The position numbers and the translations under genes were made by a program. DNA of 64,000 bases from Ochotona curzoniae (Eukaryota > Chordata > Mammalia > Lagomorpha > Ochotonidae), in the NCBI RefSeq assembly GCF_017591425.1, contig NW_024466421.1, positions 1 to 64,000 of the forward strand, written 5' to 3'. Below the pieces are notes generated by a model. The model saw only the letters and a list, made by a program, of their open reading frames with translations. It was not told where the DNA came from and searched no databases. The first letter of the stretch is position 1, and the number at the start of each line of letters is the position of its first letter. Shown piece by piece: positions 49,490 to 61,672 of this stretch.

Positions 49490-49793
49490 TAGGGCTGGCG
49501 TTGTGGCACAGTAGATGAAAGCTGCTGTCTGCAGCGCCAGCGTCCCACATGGATGTCACTTGTCTCCAAGCTGCTTCATTTCCTACCACGCATCACTCAT
49601 GCACTCAGGAAAGCAGTGGGAAACGGCCCAAATCCTTGAGTCCCTGGCACCCATGCATAGGCCCTGATGGAGCTGCAGGGTCCTCGCTGTGGCCTGGCCC
49701 AGCTCCAGCTATCTTGGCCATTTCCAGAGTGAACTGTGGAATGAAGATCTGTCTCTCTCTTACTAACTCTGCCTTGCAAACAAATTTTAAAAA
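49490..49793 (+). mobile_element. C-type SINE, old form
   Basis: AGGGCTGGCGTTGTGGCACA, CCCACATGGATGTCACTTGT and CAGAGTGAACTGTGGAATGA mark the copy; another SINE follows directly. Confidence 0.82.
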
Positions 49794-49796
49794 AAG

Positions 49797-50130
49797 GGGC
49801 CTGGTGGCATAGCCTAGCTGCTAAAGTCCTCGCCTTGAACATGCCAGGATCCCATATGGGCGCCGGTTCTAATCCCGGCAGCTCCACTTCCCATCCAGCT
49901 CCCTGCTTGTGGCCTGGGAAAGCAGTCGAGGACGGCCCAATGCTTTGGGATCCTGGACCTGTGTAGGAGACCTGGAGGAAGTTCCTGGCTCCTGGCTCCG
50001 GATCGGCATAGCACCAGCCGTTGCGCTCACTTGGGGAGTGAATCATCAGATGGAAGACCTTCCTTTCTGTCTCTCCTCCTCTCTATATCTGACTTTGTAA
50101 TAAAAATAAATCAATCTTTTTAAAAAAAGG
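49797..50130 (+). mobile_element. C-type SINE, young
   Basis: GGGCCTGGTGGCATAGCCTA, GGCGCCGGTTCTAATCCCGG (a near-intact box B) and TATATCTGACTTTGTAATAA with an A-rich tail. Confidence 0.95.
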
Positions 50131-50677
50131 GAAAAATGTAAATATGCAGTACAAAATTCAAAGCAATCCCACAACATTTATTTGTCAGATAGAGTGCTTA
50201 AGCATATTGCAATAAACATTCAGGCACCAAACATATTTACTCTTATTTTCAATTTATTATTAGCAAATTTTAAAGCTTTATGTCTAATTTTATATGATCA
50301 GGTCTTTACATATTTCCTCTGAAGCAACTACTAAAAATGCCAGCAGAATACTAACTAGAACCTTACAAGCACAAAAAAATGTGCCCATGCTAAGCAAAAC
50401 ATCACTAGCAACTTTAACCCGTTAGTGGTCTGGGCCAGGGGGCCAGAGGCCAGGGTCCAGGCTGCCTCCCAATTCTGGAAAGGGAAATCTCACTGGCACC
50501 CAGTCCTACTCACTCCTTTGAAATGGTCCAAGGAAGTTTCACAGCACCCCAGGGCTGAGTACCAGCAGAGTCTGTACAGCCTGAGGGAGCCACTGCCAGG
50601 ACCTTTACAGAAAAGCTGAATAACCCATCCAGGAGTAAACAGACCATGTACCCCTCCGGAGGCTTTTACGACTCCAA

Positions 50678-51001
50678 GGGCCCAATGCAGTAGTCTAGCG
50701 GCTAAAGTTCTCACCTTGTAGGCACTGGGATCCCACATGGGTGCTAGTTTGTATCCCAGCTGCTCCACTTCCCATCCAGCTCCCTGCCTGTGGCCTGGGT
50801 AAGCAGTTGAGGACGGCCCAAAGCTTTGGTACCCTGTACAGCACGGGAGACCCGGAAGAGGGTCCCGACTACTGGCTTCAGATTCTCTCAGCTACAGTCA
50901 CTGTGGCCACTTGGGAAGCCAGCCAGTGGACAGAGATCTTTTTCTCTCCTTCTCTCTGTATATCTGACTTTCAAATAGAAATTAAATATAATTTTTTTTA
51001 A
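50678..51001 (+). mobile_element. C-type SINE, young
   Basis: GGGCCCAATGCAGTAGTCTA to TGTATATCTGACTTTCAAAT and an A/T-rich tail. Confidence 0.92.
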
Positions 51002-51334
51002 AGTGCAGATACCTTAAATAGATTGCACTTCCCTGAAATAACAGCCAAATAAGCTTTACAAGAACAAAACAAGCTTAGTCTGACCTGACTACTCCTACAA
51101 AATAACAGAATTAATTTTGTAATGACTCCAAAGCCCCACCAAAACACAATATCTATTCAGAACAGTTGCAGAAAAAGATAACCAATTTTTACAACTTGCA
51201 TTTTAAAAAAGTGTTCAACATATAAGAACACCACTAAAGGCACAGCAGCAGCTAGTTCCTGATGTCTGCTGCAGTCTGTTTTCTGGCCCTACATGCATTC
51301 AGAAAGGCAACAGTCCAGATGACAGCATGGGGAA

Positions 51335-51525
51335 CGGGCAGGTGCTGCGGTGCAGCAGGACCGCCACTAGGGGCGCTGTGCACTGCTCCTTGGCTTTAAT
51401 GCAGCTCCCTGCTAAAGAGCCCAGTGTTTGAATCCTTGTCACCTATATGGGAGAACCAGATAGCGTTCCTGGATTAAGCATGGCACAGCCAAATTTGTTA
51501 TGGGAAGTAAAAGACTTGTCTCTCA
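51335..51525 (+). mobile_element. C-type SINE, old, partial
   Basis: GGGCAGGTGCTGCGGTGCAG, TGCAGCTCCCTGCTAAAGAG and AAGACTTGTCTCTC suggest a decayed copy. Confidence 0.5.
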
Positions 51526-51758
51526 CGACAAAAACAAAGAAAACAAGCTACTGGCCAGGCTTTGTATTGTACTTAAGTCAGATTCAAGAACAGGGTTAAG
51601 GATGCAGTTAGACTTAATTGATTGAAGTCACAACATGACTTATTCTGTAATAAATGTATTTATAAAATGTGAAGCAGGAAGAATTAACTCCATGCCATAT
51701 AACACAGCCCCTGTGAGGACGGGCCTGTGCAAACTAAGTTATTTTTCTCACTTCTTTA

Positions 51759-51905
<147 letters not shown>

Positions 51906-52856
51906 TTAGGAAAAGTACAGAATCACACAAACGTGGAAAGGCTCTCTGTACTAATCAGTGGGTACACTCACGAGGGGCTTTCTGTATTGCAACTACAGGA
52001 TTCCAGATCAACTGGACTCAAACCTCCAAAATCTTCCAAGAATGGTAAGAATACTTAAAATACAGCCAGTTGGTATAAAACCCACAGTAAAAGAGGGATA
52101 TGGCTGTGACATGCCACAGGCTATTGACTGACAATGCAACCTTCGACTCTATGCTTTGTGACGGGCCAGTGAAGGCAGAGGCAACAGGCCCGGCAAGGCA
52201 GTGAAGTCATGTGTGAGAAGCTGAGTTACCAGGGGCATGGGGCAGATCCCACTGTTGAGTGTTTGTAGAGCGCGTCAAGGCCAGAGGATGGAAATGCCAG
52301 GCAACAGAGGGCGCTGCAGGTCCGCAAAGATGCGGCTTCTCATCTAATTGCTAGGATGGGGAATGGAGGCCTGAGCCCCTATGTGTAGGACCTGGGCTGT
52401 GGCACGGAGCAATGACTGCAGTGAGGCAAGGGCATACAGTGGGCTCATGCTGCCTGCGCATGGAACCAGGTGACAGATGAGCAAGGGTGGCTGGGACAAG
52501 CATGGCAGCAGCAGAGGAAGTAGGAAGAAGGGCTGAGGAAGTGGGATTATGGATTGGGCCCGAGAGTCCAGCACAGGAAGCTCATCTTCAGCTCTGATAA
52601 GCTTGTGATGCCACAGAGATAACGAATCCCTCCAGTGGGATGGGCAGCGCAGCAGACAAGTCTGAGCTCACATCCCTGGGAAAGGTGAAATCCCTGCGGA
52701 GGCCAAGGAGGCTGCAGGCCACGCTGGCGTGAAGACAGGGAGCAGAGGAGACCCGCAGGGGTGACAGGCGAGCGAGGGAAAACCAAGGAAAGGTATTGTG
52801 CTGCTGCAAATCAACAGGATCCCATAGGAAACTGTGGACGGCAGTTTTAGGTAAAG

Positions 52857-53042
52857 ATGGTCCAAAGCCTTGGGACCCTGCACCCACGTGGGAGACCAGG
52901 AGGAGACTGCTGACTCCTGGCTTCAGATTGGCCTCAGCAGCAGCCACTGGGCCATCTGGGGAGTGAATCAGTGTGTGGAATATCTTTGTCTATCTCTGTG
53001 TAAATATCTTTCCATTTAAAAAAAAAGAAGAAGAAATCTTAA
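52857..53042 (+). mobile_element. C-type SINE, 5' truncated
   Basis: TGGTCCAAAGCCTTGGGACC, CACCCACGTGGGAGACCAGG and GGGGAGTGAATCAGTGTGTG with an A/G-rich tail. Confidence 0.85.
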
Positions 53043-53211
53043 AAATTGCTTTGGAGTACAAAATTAAGCTTACACAATAAAAACAAACATATTCACAAAT
53101 ATCAGAAAAGAGTTAACACAATGTGAGCTCTGCTATTTGTCAAGGGGCAGGGTTTATTAAACAAGTATTTAAGCTAATACTAGATTGTAGATACTATAAA
53201 TGAGTGTCGGG

Positions 53212-53440
53212 GGCAGAGGCCCGGCCTAGTGGTGAGAGCACCCCACGTGGGAATGCCTGACACCAGTGCTAACATGGACTGGGGGAAATGGTGCTGGATC
53301 CTAGAGCTGGGGCCCGAAACTGCCAGGGGGTAGTGCCTCCTGCTGTCACATCGCCTGTCAGAGGCTGCCCAGGAGTCCGCCAGCTAAGAAAAGCTTGTTT
53401 GCACTCAATGCTCCTCCACTCTCTCTCACAACAAAAACGA
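53212..53440 (+). mobile_element. Possible old SINE
   Basis: GCAGAGGCCCGGCCTAGTGG and CACCCCACGTGGGAATGCCT resemble a SINE head; the rest is weakly matched. Confidence 0.35.
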
Positions 53441-53826
53441 GGCACTTTTTTCAAAAGGGAATGAGAGTCCAGTCCACCCGCCCTGCTGAGACCTTTGTGA
53501 CATGCGCAAGTAGCCGTCCTCTGAGCTGGCATGCCGGTGTAGGGAGCGGAGCGCGGCAAGCAGCTCGGGCTTGGCTGTGCCAGTGGGCAGTGCAAAGCTT
53601 GGCTTCGCTATATTTTTCAGGCAGGGATAGTCTGGTGGGATTTAGGTCTTTTCAAATAGATATAGTAACCGTTTCAACCTTTTCCTTAACAAGCAACACA
53701 AAGTGAAATAACAGAGCAAATAAAAAGAAGAATAAACAACAAGCCAAAGTACGGAAGAAATCTATAACTTCATGTAAGTGCAAGAGTAAAGAATTTCAAA
53801 ACAGAACCCCAAAAACTGAATTTCTG

Positions 53827-54125
53827 GGACTGGCAATGTGGCATAACACATGAGGCCCCTTGCTGCAGTGCCAGGATCCCACAAGGGTGCTAGGCTGAGT
53901 CCCATCTGCTCCATTTCAGACCTAGTTCTCTGTTAACTCACCCGGGAAAGCAGTGCAGGAGGATGGACCAAGTCCTGGGACCCGGTACCCACATGGGGGA
54001 TCTAGAAGTTCCTGTTTCCTGGCTTCAGCTAACACAGCCCTCAGACTGCCACTTGCAGAATGAACCAATATATGGAAAACTGTTTGTTGCTCTCTTTCAA
54101 ATAACTAACTAACTAAGTAAATAAA
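53827..54125 (+). mobile_element. C-type SINE, old form
   Basis: GGGACTGGCAATGTGGCATA, GGATCCCACAAGGGTGCTAG and TGCTCTCTTTCAAATAACTA with a simple-repeat tail. Confidence 0.82.
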
Positions 54126-54138
54126 TACACAAACAAAC

Positions 54139-54450
54139 TGGGCCTTGTGCAGTAACCTAGCAGCCAAAGTCCTCGCCTTGCACACACTGGGATCCCATAT
54201 GGGTGCCGGTTCTAATCCCGGCGGCCTCACTTCCCATCCAGCTTCCTCACTGCCTGTGGCCTGGGAAAGCAGTGAAAGACTTTGCACCCATGTGGGAGAC
54301 CCGGAAAAGGCTCTGGGCTCCTGGCTTCAGCTCAGCTCAGCTCCAGTCATTGCAGCCACTAGGGAAACGAAGATCTTCCCCTCTGTCTCTCCTCCTCTCT
54401 ATAACTGACTTTCCAATAAAAATAAAATACATCTCAAAAACAAAACAAAA
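54139..54450 (+). mobile_element. C-type SINE, young
   Basis: GGGCCTTGTGCAGTAACCTA, GGTGCCGGTTCTAATCCCGG and ATAACTGACTTTCCAATAAA with an A-rich tail. Confidence 0.92.
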
Positions 54451-54639
54451 CAAAGCCCTAAACTTCTAATTAGGTTAGTTATTGAGCAGCAAATGATTTT
54501 TTTTTTTAAACAAATTGACTTCTGGGGTACAAAAGTGACGTTCAATCTCACATATCAAGGATAACAAACAACAAAGACGGAGTCACTTGCAGTTTCCACA
54601 GTATGGGCATCCAAACAGGACCAATGGTCTGTGCTGCTA

Positions 54640-54860
54640 TCCGAAGAGAGCATTCACAGAGTTCTGGAGTGGGCTGGGGCAACCGCATCCCACCGGGGGC
54701 AGCTGGCCTTGGTGCCTAGCTCTGGCAGTCATCAGGGCTCCAGGCTCTGAGCTCTGGCCATGCACAGGGCTGATTCCAGCGACATTCTTGGCTCAGTCCT
54801 GCTGCTGGAGGCATCTGGGGAGTGAACTGCTGCAGTGGACAACAGGAGGTCTTGGAGCCT
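54640..54860 (+). mobile_element. Possible old SINE
   Basis: GAGGCATCTGGGGAGTGAAC resembles the SINE 3' section; the upstream part is strongly diverged. Confidence 0.35.
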
Positions 54861-54976
54861 CCGCTACTCAAAGGTTTTGAGGCATTACACACTATTATTT
54901 TTAAAAGAAATTGCAAATGCCATTAACTTAATCAAGAAATACAATAACCAGTATTGTCGCAAATGTGAAAATATTG

Positions 54977-55258
54977 GCACCTTTTATAGAGAAGGAGAGA
55001 CAGAAAGATTTTCCATCTGCTAGTTCACTCCCCAAACAGCCAGAGCTGAGCTGATCCTGAGCCAGGCGCCAGGAGCTTCTTCTAGGTCTCCCACACGGGT
55101 GCAGAGTCTCAAGGCTTTGGGCCGTCCTCAACTGCTTTCCCAGGCCACAGGCAGGGAGCTGGATGGGAAGTGGAGCTGCCGGGACACGAATGGGCGCCCA
55201 CATGGGATGTCTGTACTTGCAGGTAGAGATCAGCCAACTGAGCCATCATACCAGCCTC
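54977..55258 (-). mobile_element. C-type SINE, minus orientation
   Basis: GAGAAGGAGAGACAGAAAGA, TTTGGGCCGTCCTCAACTGC and GGGCGCCCACATGGGATG, ending CATCATACCAGCC. Confidence 0.88.
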
Positions 55259-55274
55259 AATACTGGCACTTTTA

Positions 55275-55480
55275 TCCATGCTGCAAGGACATAAAATGAT
55301 GCAGTTCTTGGAAATCAGTCTGTTAGTTCCTCAAAATAGTTGAGCATAGCTATCATATGATGGAGCACTTCTACTTCTAGCTACAGACAAAAGTGAATAG
55401 CTAACATATTCAGACCCATCTCACGCATGCACATTTTATTAACCTGTCAACTGATGAAACGGAAAGCAAAGGTGATGGCA
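55275..55480 (+). mobile_element. LINE-1 fragment
   Basis: GTTAGTTCCTCAAAATAGTT, AGCTATCATATGATGGAGCA and CTTCTACTTCTAGCTACAGA follow the order of a conserved part of LINE-1 ORF2. Short and decayed. Confidence 0.5.
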
Positions 55481-55714
55481 GTCACAGGAATGGAGGAATG
55501 TGCAAGGCATGAAGCTAAATGTGAGAGCAGACCAAAGCATGAGTCTGCCTCTATGAAGTCTTCTGTATAAACTGAGACAGGCAGCAGGTAAGCGGCTGAT
55601 ACTGAGAGTGCGCAGCACAGACAGCGAGCATTATCAAGTCTTGTGAAGTCAAGAAATGTTGCAAACCCAACTGTGGCCATGACTACCCAGCGGAAAGGCA
55701 CCCAACTCTCCCAA

Positions 55715-56010
55715 GAGCCCGGTGCACGGTCAGCACTGTGCCGCAGCATGGCATACTGGTGCCTGCAGCATCAGCAGCCCCTCTGCGGCCAGCGGGAACC
55801 ACACCGCTCCTGTTCTGACCCAGCTTGCTGCCCAAGTGCCTGGCAAAGTGAGAGGATGGCTTCCTGAGCATGCATGCCCTTGCCCTCACGTGGGAGACCA
55901 GAAGCCCCAGGCCTCTGGCTTCGGCCTGGCTCAGCCAGGCATGATGCGGCCACCTGGGGAAACAGCCAGTGGTTGATGATCTCTCCTGTAACTCTGCCTT
56001 TCAAACAAAT
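55715..56010 (+). mobile_element. C-type SINE, old form
   Basis: CAGCACTGTGCCGCAGCATG, CTCACGTGGGAGACCAGAAG and AACTCTGCCTTTCAAACAAA are SINE sections in order. Confidence 0.7.
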
Positions 56011-56302
56011 TAGAGGCAACCTTTAAAAAAACTTTGAAATTTGTTCTCTCAGAGGGCAAATTAAAACTCTTGTCTTGAAAACGTAGGCAAGTGTGGACAC
56101 TGGCTTGCTGCTTAGCTCTAGCCATCTCATGCAAACATTCACCCATTCCACCACCAATGCATGCCCCAAGGCTTATGTTCTTTCTCAGCCCTTCAAAGAG
56201 AAAATTCTGTCCCTGGGGGGCGGGAGAGGTTTCTAAATATACCAAGTTGATTCTGATGAGCTTCAAAAGAGAGAAGTGAAAATCCGGAGAAGCAAGGACT
56301 CA

Positions 56303-57518
<1,216 letters not shown>

Positions 57519-57539
57519 CTTTATCTATTCCATAGCTTT
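57519..57539 (-). CDS. PTK2: PTK2 neuronal microexon, box 7 (KSYGIDK)
   Basis: This 21-nt microexon, phase 1 at both ends, encodes KSYGIDK and makes the next codon GCC (Ala) instead of ACC (Thr), giving MPS-KSYGIDK-ARDYEI. The remembered mammalian box 7 reads KSYGIDE-A, so the last insert residue appears to be Lys here. The acceptor is CAATCCAG and the donor is GTAACAGG. A CTCTCTCTC run lies 10-20 nt upstream of the acceptor and a TGC lies close to the AG, both usual for neuronal microexons. It sits just C-terminal of Tyr407, close to the start of the kinase domain. Confidence 0.87.
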
Positions 57540-57541
57540 CT

Positions 57542-57565
57542 GGATTGCATTTGAGAGAGAGAAAA
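57542..57565 (-). promoter_or_regulatory. CTCTCTCTC and TGC signals upstream of box 7
   Basis: On the sense strand the acceptor region reads TTTTTCTCTCTCTC, then AAATGCAATCCAG and the 21-nt exon. CTCTCTCT is a PTB-type element, and a TGC within about ten bases of the AG is typical of SRRM4-dependent neuronal microexons. The motifs are visible; binding is inferred. Confidence 0.45.
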
Positions 57566-58569
57566 ATTGAAGACCTTGCTTAGAAATAACTAATAGTAAT
57601 TAGTTTAACAATAGCATATTTGGAAATTACATTTCATTAATTACTTCTGAAAACATTTTATGCATGAATATGAGTTTAAAAAGGAAACTACAAGAAAAAA
57701 AAGTATCTACAAGTTAGCTTGATGTTACTTCCGGCTCTTCAGTTCCCACCCCAGCAACTGCACATGAACCTCAGCCTGGTGGAGTGAGACTGAGCACACC
57801 ACGGCAGTCGGCGCACACGGTCAGCTCTTGCCTCACTCACCAAGGCGCTCCCTGAACGCAGACAGAAGCTGCCCGGCACAGTGCAAGTCCCAGAGTGTGG
57901 GGCTGTTTCTCAGTTTTGATAACGTCTTTTCAATTGAAAGAAAAATGTGAATGAGAGGATCTTTTCTATTCATACATCATGGAAGTATTACACATATTTA
58001 CTTTACAAACATCTGTGGCTCTTTTAGAATTAAGACCCTCAGACTTCAAATTGCCACTGCCTCCAGGGCCTCTTTCCAAGGCAGGTTATAAGTTTAATAG
58101 CAACGGCAGTTAAGGGCTTCTCCCCTGCACACATGCACACTCTGAGCCGACCGTCCCTGACCGAGCAGGGGGATGGCACTAGCGTCTGCCCCGCTGGCCC
58201 CGGAAGCTCTGCTCGGAGCTCCCTGCACACCTGCCAGCCCCACGGTACGGGGGTTACATCCTGCAAGTTAGCTGCGCCGCTTGGTCAACAGCAATGAAGA
58301 CAAACAACTCCAATTTCCCGGATATGTATGTGTGCATGTTTATTCTTATGTAACCTTTAAGGAATACTAATTTTCTGAGACAATCATCGAACATTTCATT
58401 TCTGCAGAGCCAAGAAGAATACATAAATCCCGAAACTAAACTGAATATTAGACAGCTGAGTGCTATACTTCTGACCTTCATTTGAGAGGACATATATAAC
58501 ACAAAACCCTGAAAGTCGAAGGATTATCTTTACTAAGCTGTCAGTGAGGTATTACAAACGGCTCTAAGG

Positions 58570-58832
58570 GGTCTGGTGTGATGGCTCAGTGGCTAAATCC
58601 TTGCCTTGAATCTCATATGGGTGCCGGTTCATGTCCCAGCTGCTCCACTTCCCAACAAGCTCCCTGCTTGTGGCCTGGCAAAGTAGTTGAGGCCGCCCCA
58701 AAGCCTTGGGACCCTGCTCCTGGCTCCTGGATTCCGATCGGCTCAGCTCTAGCCACTGTGGCCACTGTGAGAGCTTCTCCTCTCTGTAAGTCTGTTTTTT
58801 CCAATAAAAAATAAATAAACCTTAAAAAAAAA
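58570..58832 (+). mobile_element. C-type SINE, young
   Basis: GGTCTGGTGTGATGGCTCAG to GTAAGTCTGTTTTTTCCAAT with an A tail. GGCTCTAAG before and GGCTCTGAG after form an imperfect target duplication. Confidence 0.9.
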
Positions 58833-58922
58833 TGGCTCTGAGGAGGTTAGCACACGTCTAAAACCCAACTGCGATGTACTGTCTATCAGACTTCGCAAAG
58901 ACACAACTGGAGGTCTACTTAC

Positions 58923-58979
58923 TTGAGGGCATTGTGTACGTGTCGTCTTCATCTATGATTTCAGCATAATCGTCCGTTT
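58923..58979 (-). CDS. PTK2: PTK2 exon with autophosphorylation site Tyr397
   Basis: This 57-nt exon encodes (E)TDDYAEIIDEDDTYTMPS. The Tyr in DDYAEI corresponds to human Tyr397, the FAK autophosphorylation site that recruits the Src SH2 domain. The Tyr in DDTYTMP corresponds to Tyr407. One conservative difference from the remembered human protein is IIDEDD for IIDEED. The acceptor is TTTCCTGCAG and the donor is GTAAGTAGA, close to consensus, which fits a constitutive exon. It lies in the linker between the FERM domain and the kinase domain and is flanked on both sides by optional exons (boxes 28 and 6 upstream, box 7 downstream). Like them it is symmetric in phase 1. Confidence 0.97.
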
Positions 58980-60874
58980 CTGCAGGAAAGGCAACACGCG
59001 CAGAGGTTACTCCCCAGGCGACCTTCTGGTCTTCAACACACTTGAAAAGGCAAAATAATCTGCCTGACTTTCCTACTATGCTGAAATATTTTAAACACTA
59101 CTCAATTTTGGTCCCAATGAGTCACTCATGGAGACAGGAGTGACATCAGTGTCCAATGTGTTACAACACACAGACTTGTTTATCACACAGCAAAGAGGCC
59201 AGCAGAGGAAGCCTTGTACAAGACTGCCGGACATGATGCCAACGCACCAGTCCGCACTGACCAGTCACTCCACGTGCGTGTTCAAAAGCGCACCACTGTC
59301 TCACGTGATCTCTCCCAACAAGACTGCAATCTTGTTTGATTAATAGATTCAACTGCACAATCTTAACTTATTCCTTCAGAACCCAGATGGCAGGCCAATA
59401 TTTGAGGGGATTAATTGGGTTGATTTATCTCAATTGTTCAGGGTTGAAAAACTGCAATCTAAAGAATTTATCTTCTATAACTTTTTCACTCAGAGAAAAT
59501 AAATAGTAGATGAAAATGTGGTATGGGATTTCTCTCTCCTTCTTTATTTTTTTGGAAATAAAGACAGTTGCAATATTTCCACTGGAGTAATTTAACAATA
59601 CATCATAAAGCCACTCAAGTCCTGTGTGCCTTCTTTTTCTGACACAACAAAAGCTTCACTGCGTGCCCCCCAGCCACCAGTTAGCACAGGACAGCAGCAC
59701 TTTCCGAAGTCCCTGAAATGGAATGCTGCCACTGTTGTGGCACTCAGCTAACCCAAGCAAAGTACAAATATAGTTCATTGCCGTTAGGACAGCGAGCTCC
59801 TCATATACTGCTATAATAAAGACTGAGCAAAACAGGTAACTGAAAGGACTCACTTCTTCATGTGTAATCATCTTTAAACATGATCAGACAGCAGCCAGCT
59901 GGGCAGGCAGAACGTAAAGCTAATGAACCAACTATCCTTCAGGCACTGCTCAAGTCTGCACTCTCCCTAGGTCATACAGGATAGGGCTCTCTGCAGCTCC
60001 CTGCGTATTTACAAACACCACTCCGTACGGAAGAAGGTCTGTACCAAAGCACCTGCTCTCCCTGAAGACTCAGGCCGACTGCCATCTTTAAGACCTGCGG
60101 CCTTGGTGAGATGGCTTATCAGAACGCGAACAGAAACTTGTAAGGAAAAGGACTAAACGGAGGCGTTCAAGTTACACATCATGACGACAGCTCGTCAAGC
60201 TAGGCTCAAGGAGAAAACCAACCAAGAACGAGAGCAAAGGCAGAGGCTTTCCTCCTGGCTTACCACGGACTGCAGTGCCTGCTGGCTCTGAGCCAGCCCT
60301 GGCCTCCACTCACGCCTCTCCTCCAGCCCCCAACACCCTGTGCGGTGGCCCCTGCACACCGTCCGGAGGCGGCAGGGCAGTGTCCTGAGTGGGGGGCCAG
60401 TGCTGGTACAGAGGGGAAGCTCAGCAAACCCTGCTGCGGAGCAGAGGTGAAGCACTATGCCCACCCTGCTCCCAAGGGCCTCGACACCCATCTGTTATAA
60501 ACAGCATGCTTCTCCTGCCCGGCCTCAAGGACTGCAGCACAGAACGGCACTGAGAGTACAGGCCTTTTTACGCATACTGAAGGACTGTGAAAAATTAAAG
60601 CACAACTTGGAATTGACTAGAAAGAAAACACCAAGAAAATCGGGAAACAGGCCCAAAAGATCTAAACACCAACAAAAGAAGCCAGATCTGCATTCCTCAC
60701 ACCCCCGAGAGCTTACACATGCCAGATCTTGTGAAAAACAACCACACAGCAAAGGCCTTCACGGTAGCACTGTCACCATTACCCTGCTGACCAGGCTGGA
60801 AACTGAGGCACAAAGGAGATGAGTAATTTTCTAAAGACCTTGGTGGCTAGCAGCCCTAGAGCGACGACTCACTA

Positions 60875-61121
60875 CACGGTGTGAACAGTGCACAGGGTGA
60901 GGTGATTACGCACGGTGTGAACAGTGCACAGGGTGAGGTGATTCCACACACGGTGTGAATAGTGCACAGGGTGAGGTGATTACGCACGGTGTGAACAGTT
61001 CACAGGGTAAGGTGATTACGCACGGTGTGAACAGTGCACAGGGTGAGGTGATTCCACACACGGTGTGAACAGTGCACAGGGTGAGGTGATTACGCACAGT
61101 GTGAACAGTGCACAGGGTGAC
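60875..61121 (+). repeat. Minisatellite, 36-39 bp unit, about 7 copies
   Basis: The unit is CACGGTGTGAACAGTGCACA then GGGTGAGGTGATTACG; alternate units have ATTCCACA before CACGG. Confidence 0.95.
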
Positions 61122-61344
61122 GTGATTTCATGTAACTTTAACTACTCTTGTTATTTTTTTCTAACCATTAAAAATTCTAGAAACCACTACAAGTTCAAAG
61201 GACAACATAAAATCAGATGAGCTTTATTTGATCCAAGAGCTAAGCTTAAATTGTGCGCTTGTGATGGGTTAAGTATACTTGCTTGGCTACTTCACAGAAC
61301 TGAAAAATTCAACTCTGTGGAAGACATTAAGACTGACTGCATCT

Positions 61345-61672
61345 GGGCCCTGTGCAATAACATAGCAGCTAAAGTCCTTGCCTTGAGCGCACCAAGATCC
61401 CATATGGGTGCTGATTCTAATCACAGCAGCTCCACTTCCCATCCAGCCCCCTGCTTGTATCCTGGGAAAGCAGTCAAGGATGGCCCAAAGCTTTGGGACC
61501 CTGCACACATGTGGAAGATCCAGAAGAAGCTCCTAGCTCTTGGCTTCGGGTCAGCAAAGCTCCAGCCATTGCAGCCTCTTGGGGAGTGAACTATCATATG
61601 GAAGATCTTTTCCTCTCCTCTCTGTGTATCTGCCTTTCCAATAAAAATAAAAATAAATATTAAAAAAAAAGA
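61345..61672 (+). mobile_element. C-type SINE, young
   Basis: GGGCCCTGTGCAATAACATA to TCTGCCTTTCCAATAAAAAT and an A-rich tail. TGACTGCATCTG flanks both sides as a 12-bp target duplication. Confidence 0.94.

Larger units (their letters stand above)
57540..58922 (-). other. PTK2: PTK2 intron between the Tyr397 exon and box 7
   Basis: This 1.4 kb intron contains one SINE (58570-58832). The rest is unique, partly AT-rich sequence. A TGCATG on the sense strand lies at 58132-58137. Nothing else was recognised. Confidence 0.8.

Noticed and set aside
49797..49880. tRNA gene-like head with box B
   Set aside because: The GGTTCTAATCC box is the tRNA-derived promoter of the SINE, and the rest of the tRNA cloverleaf is not present.
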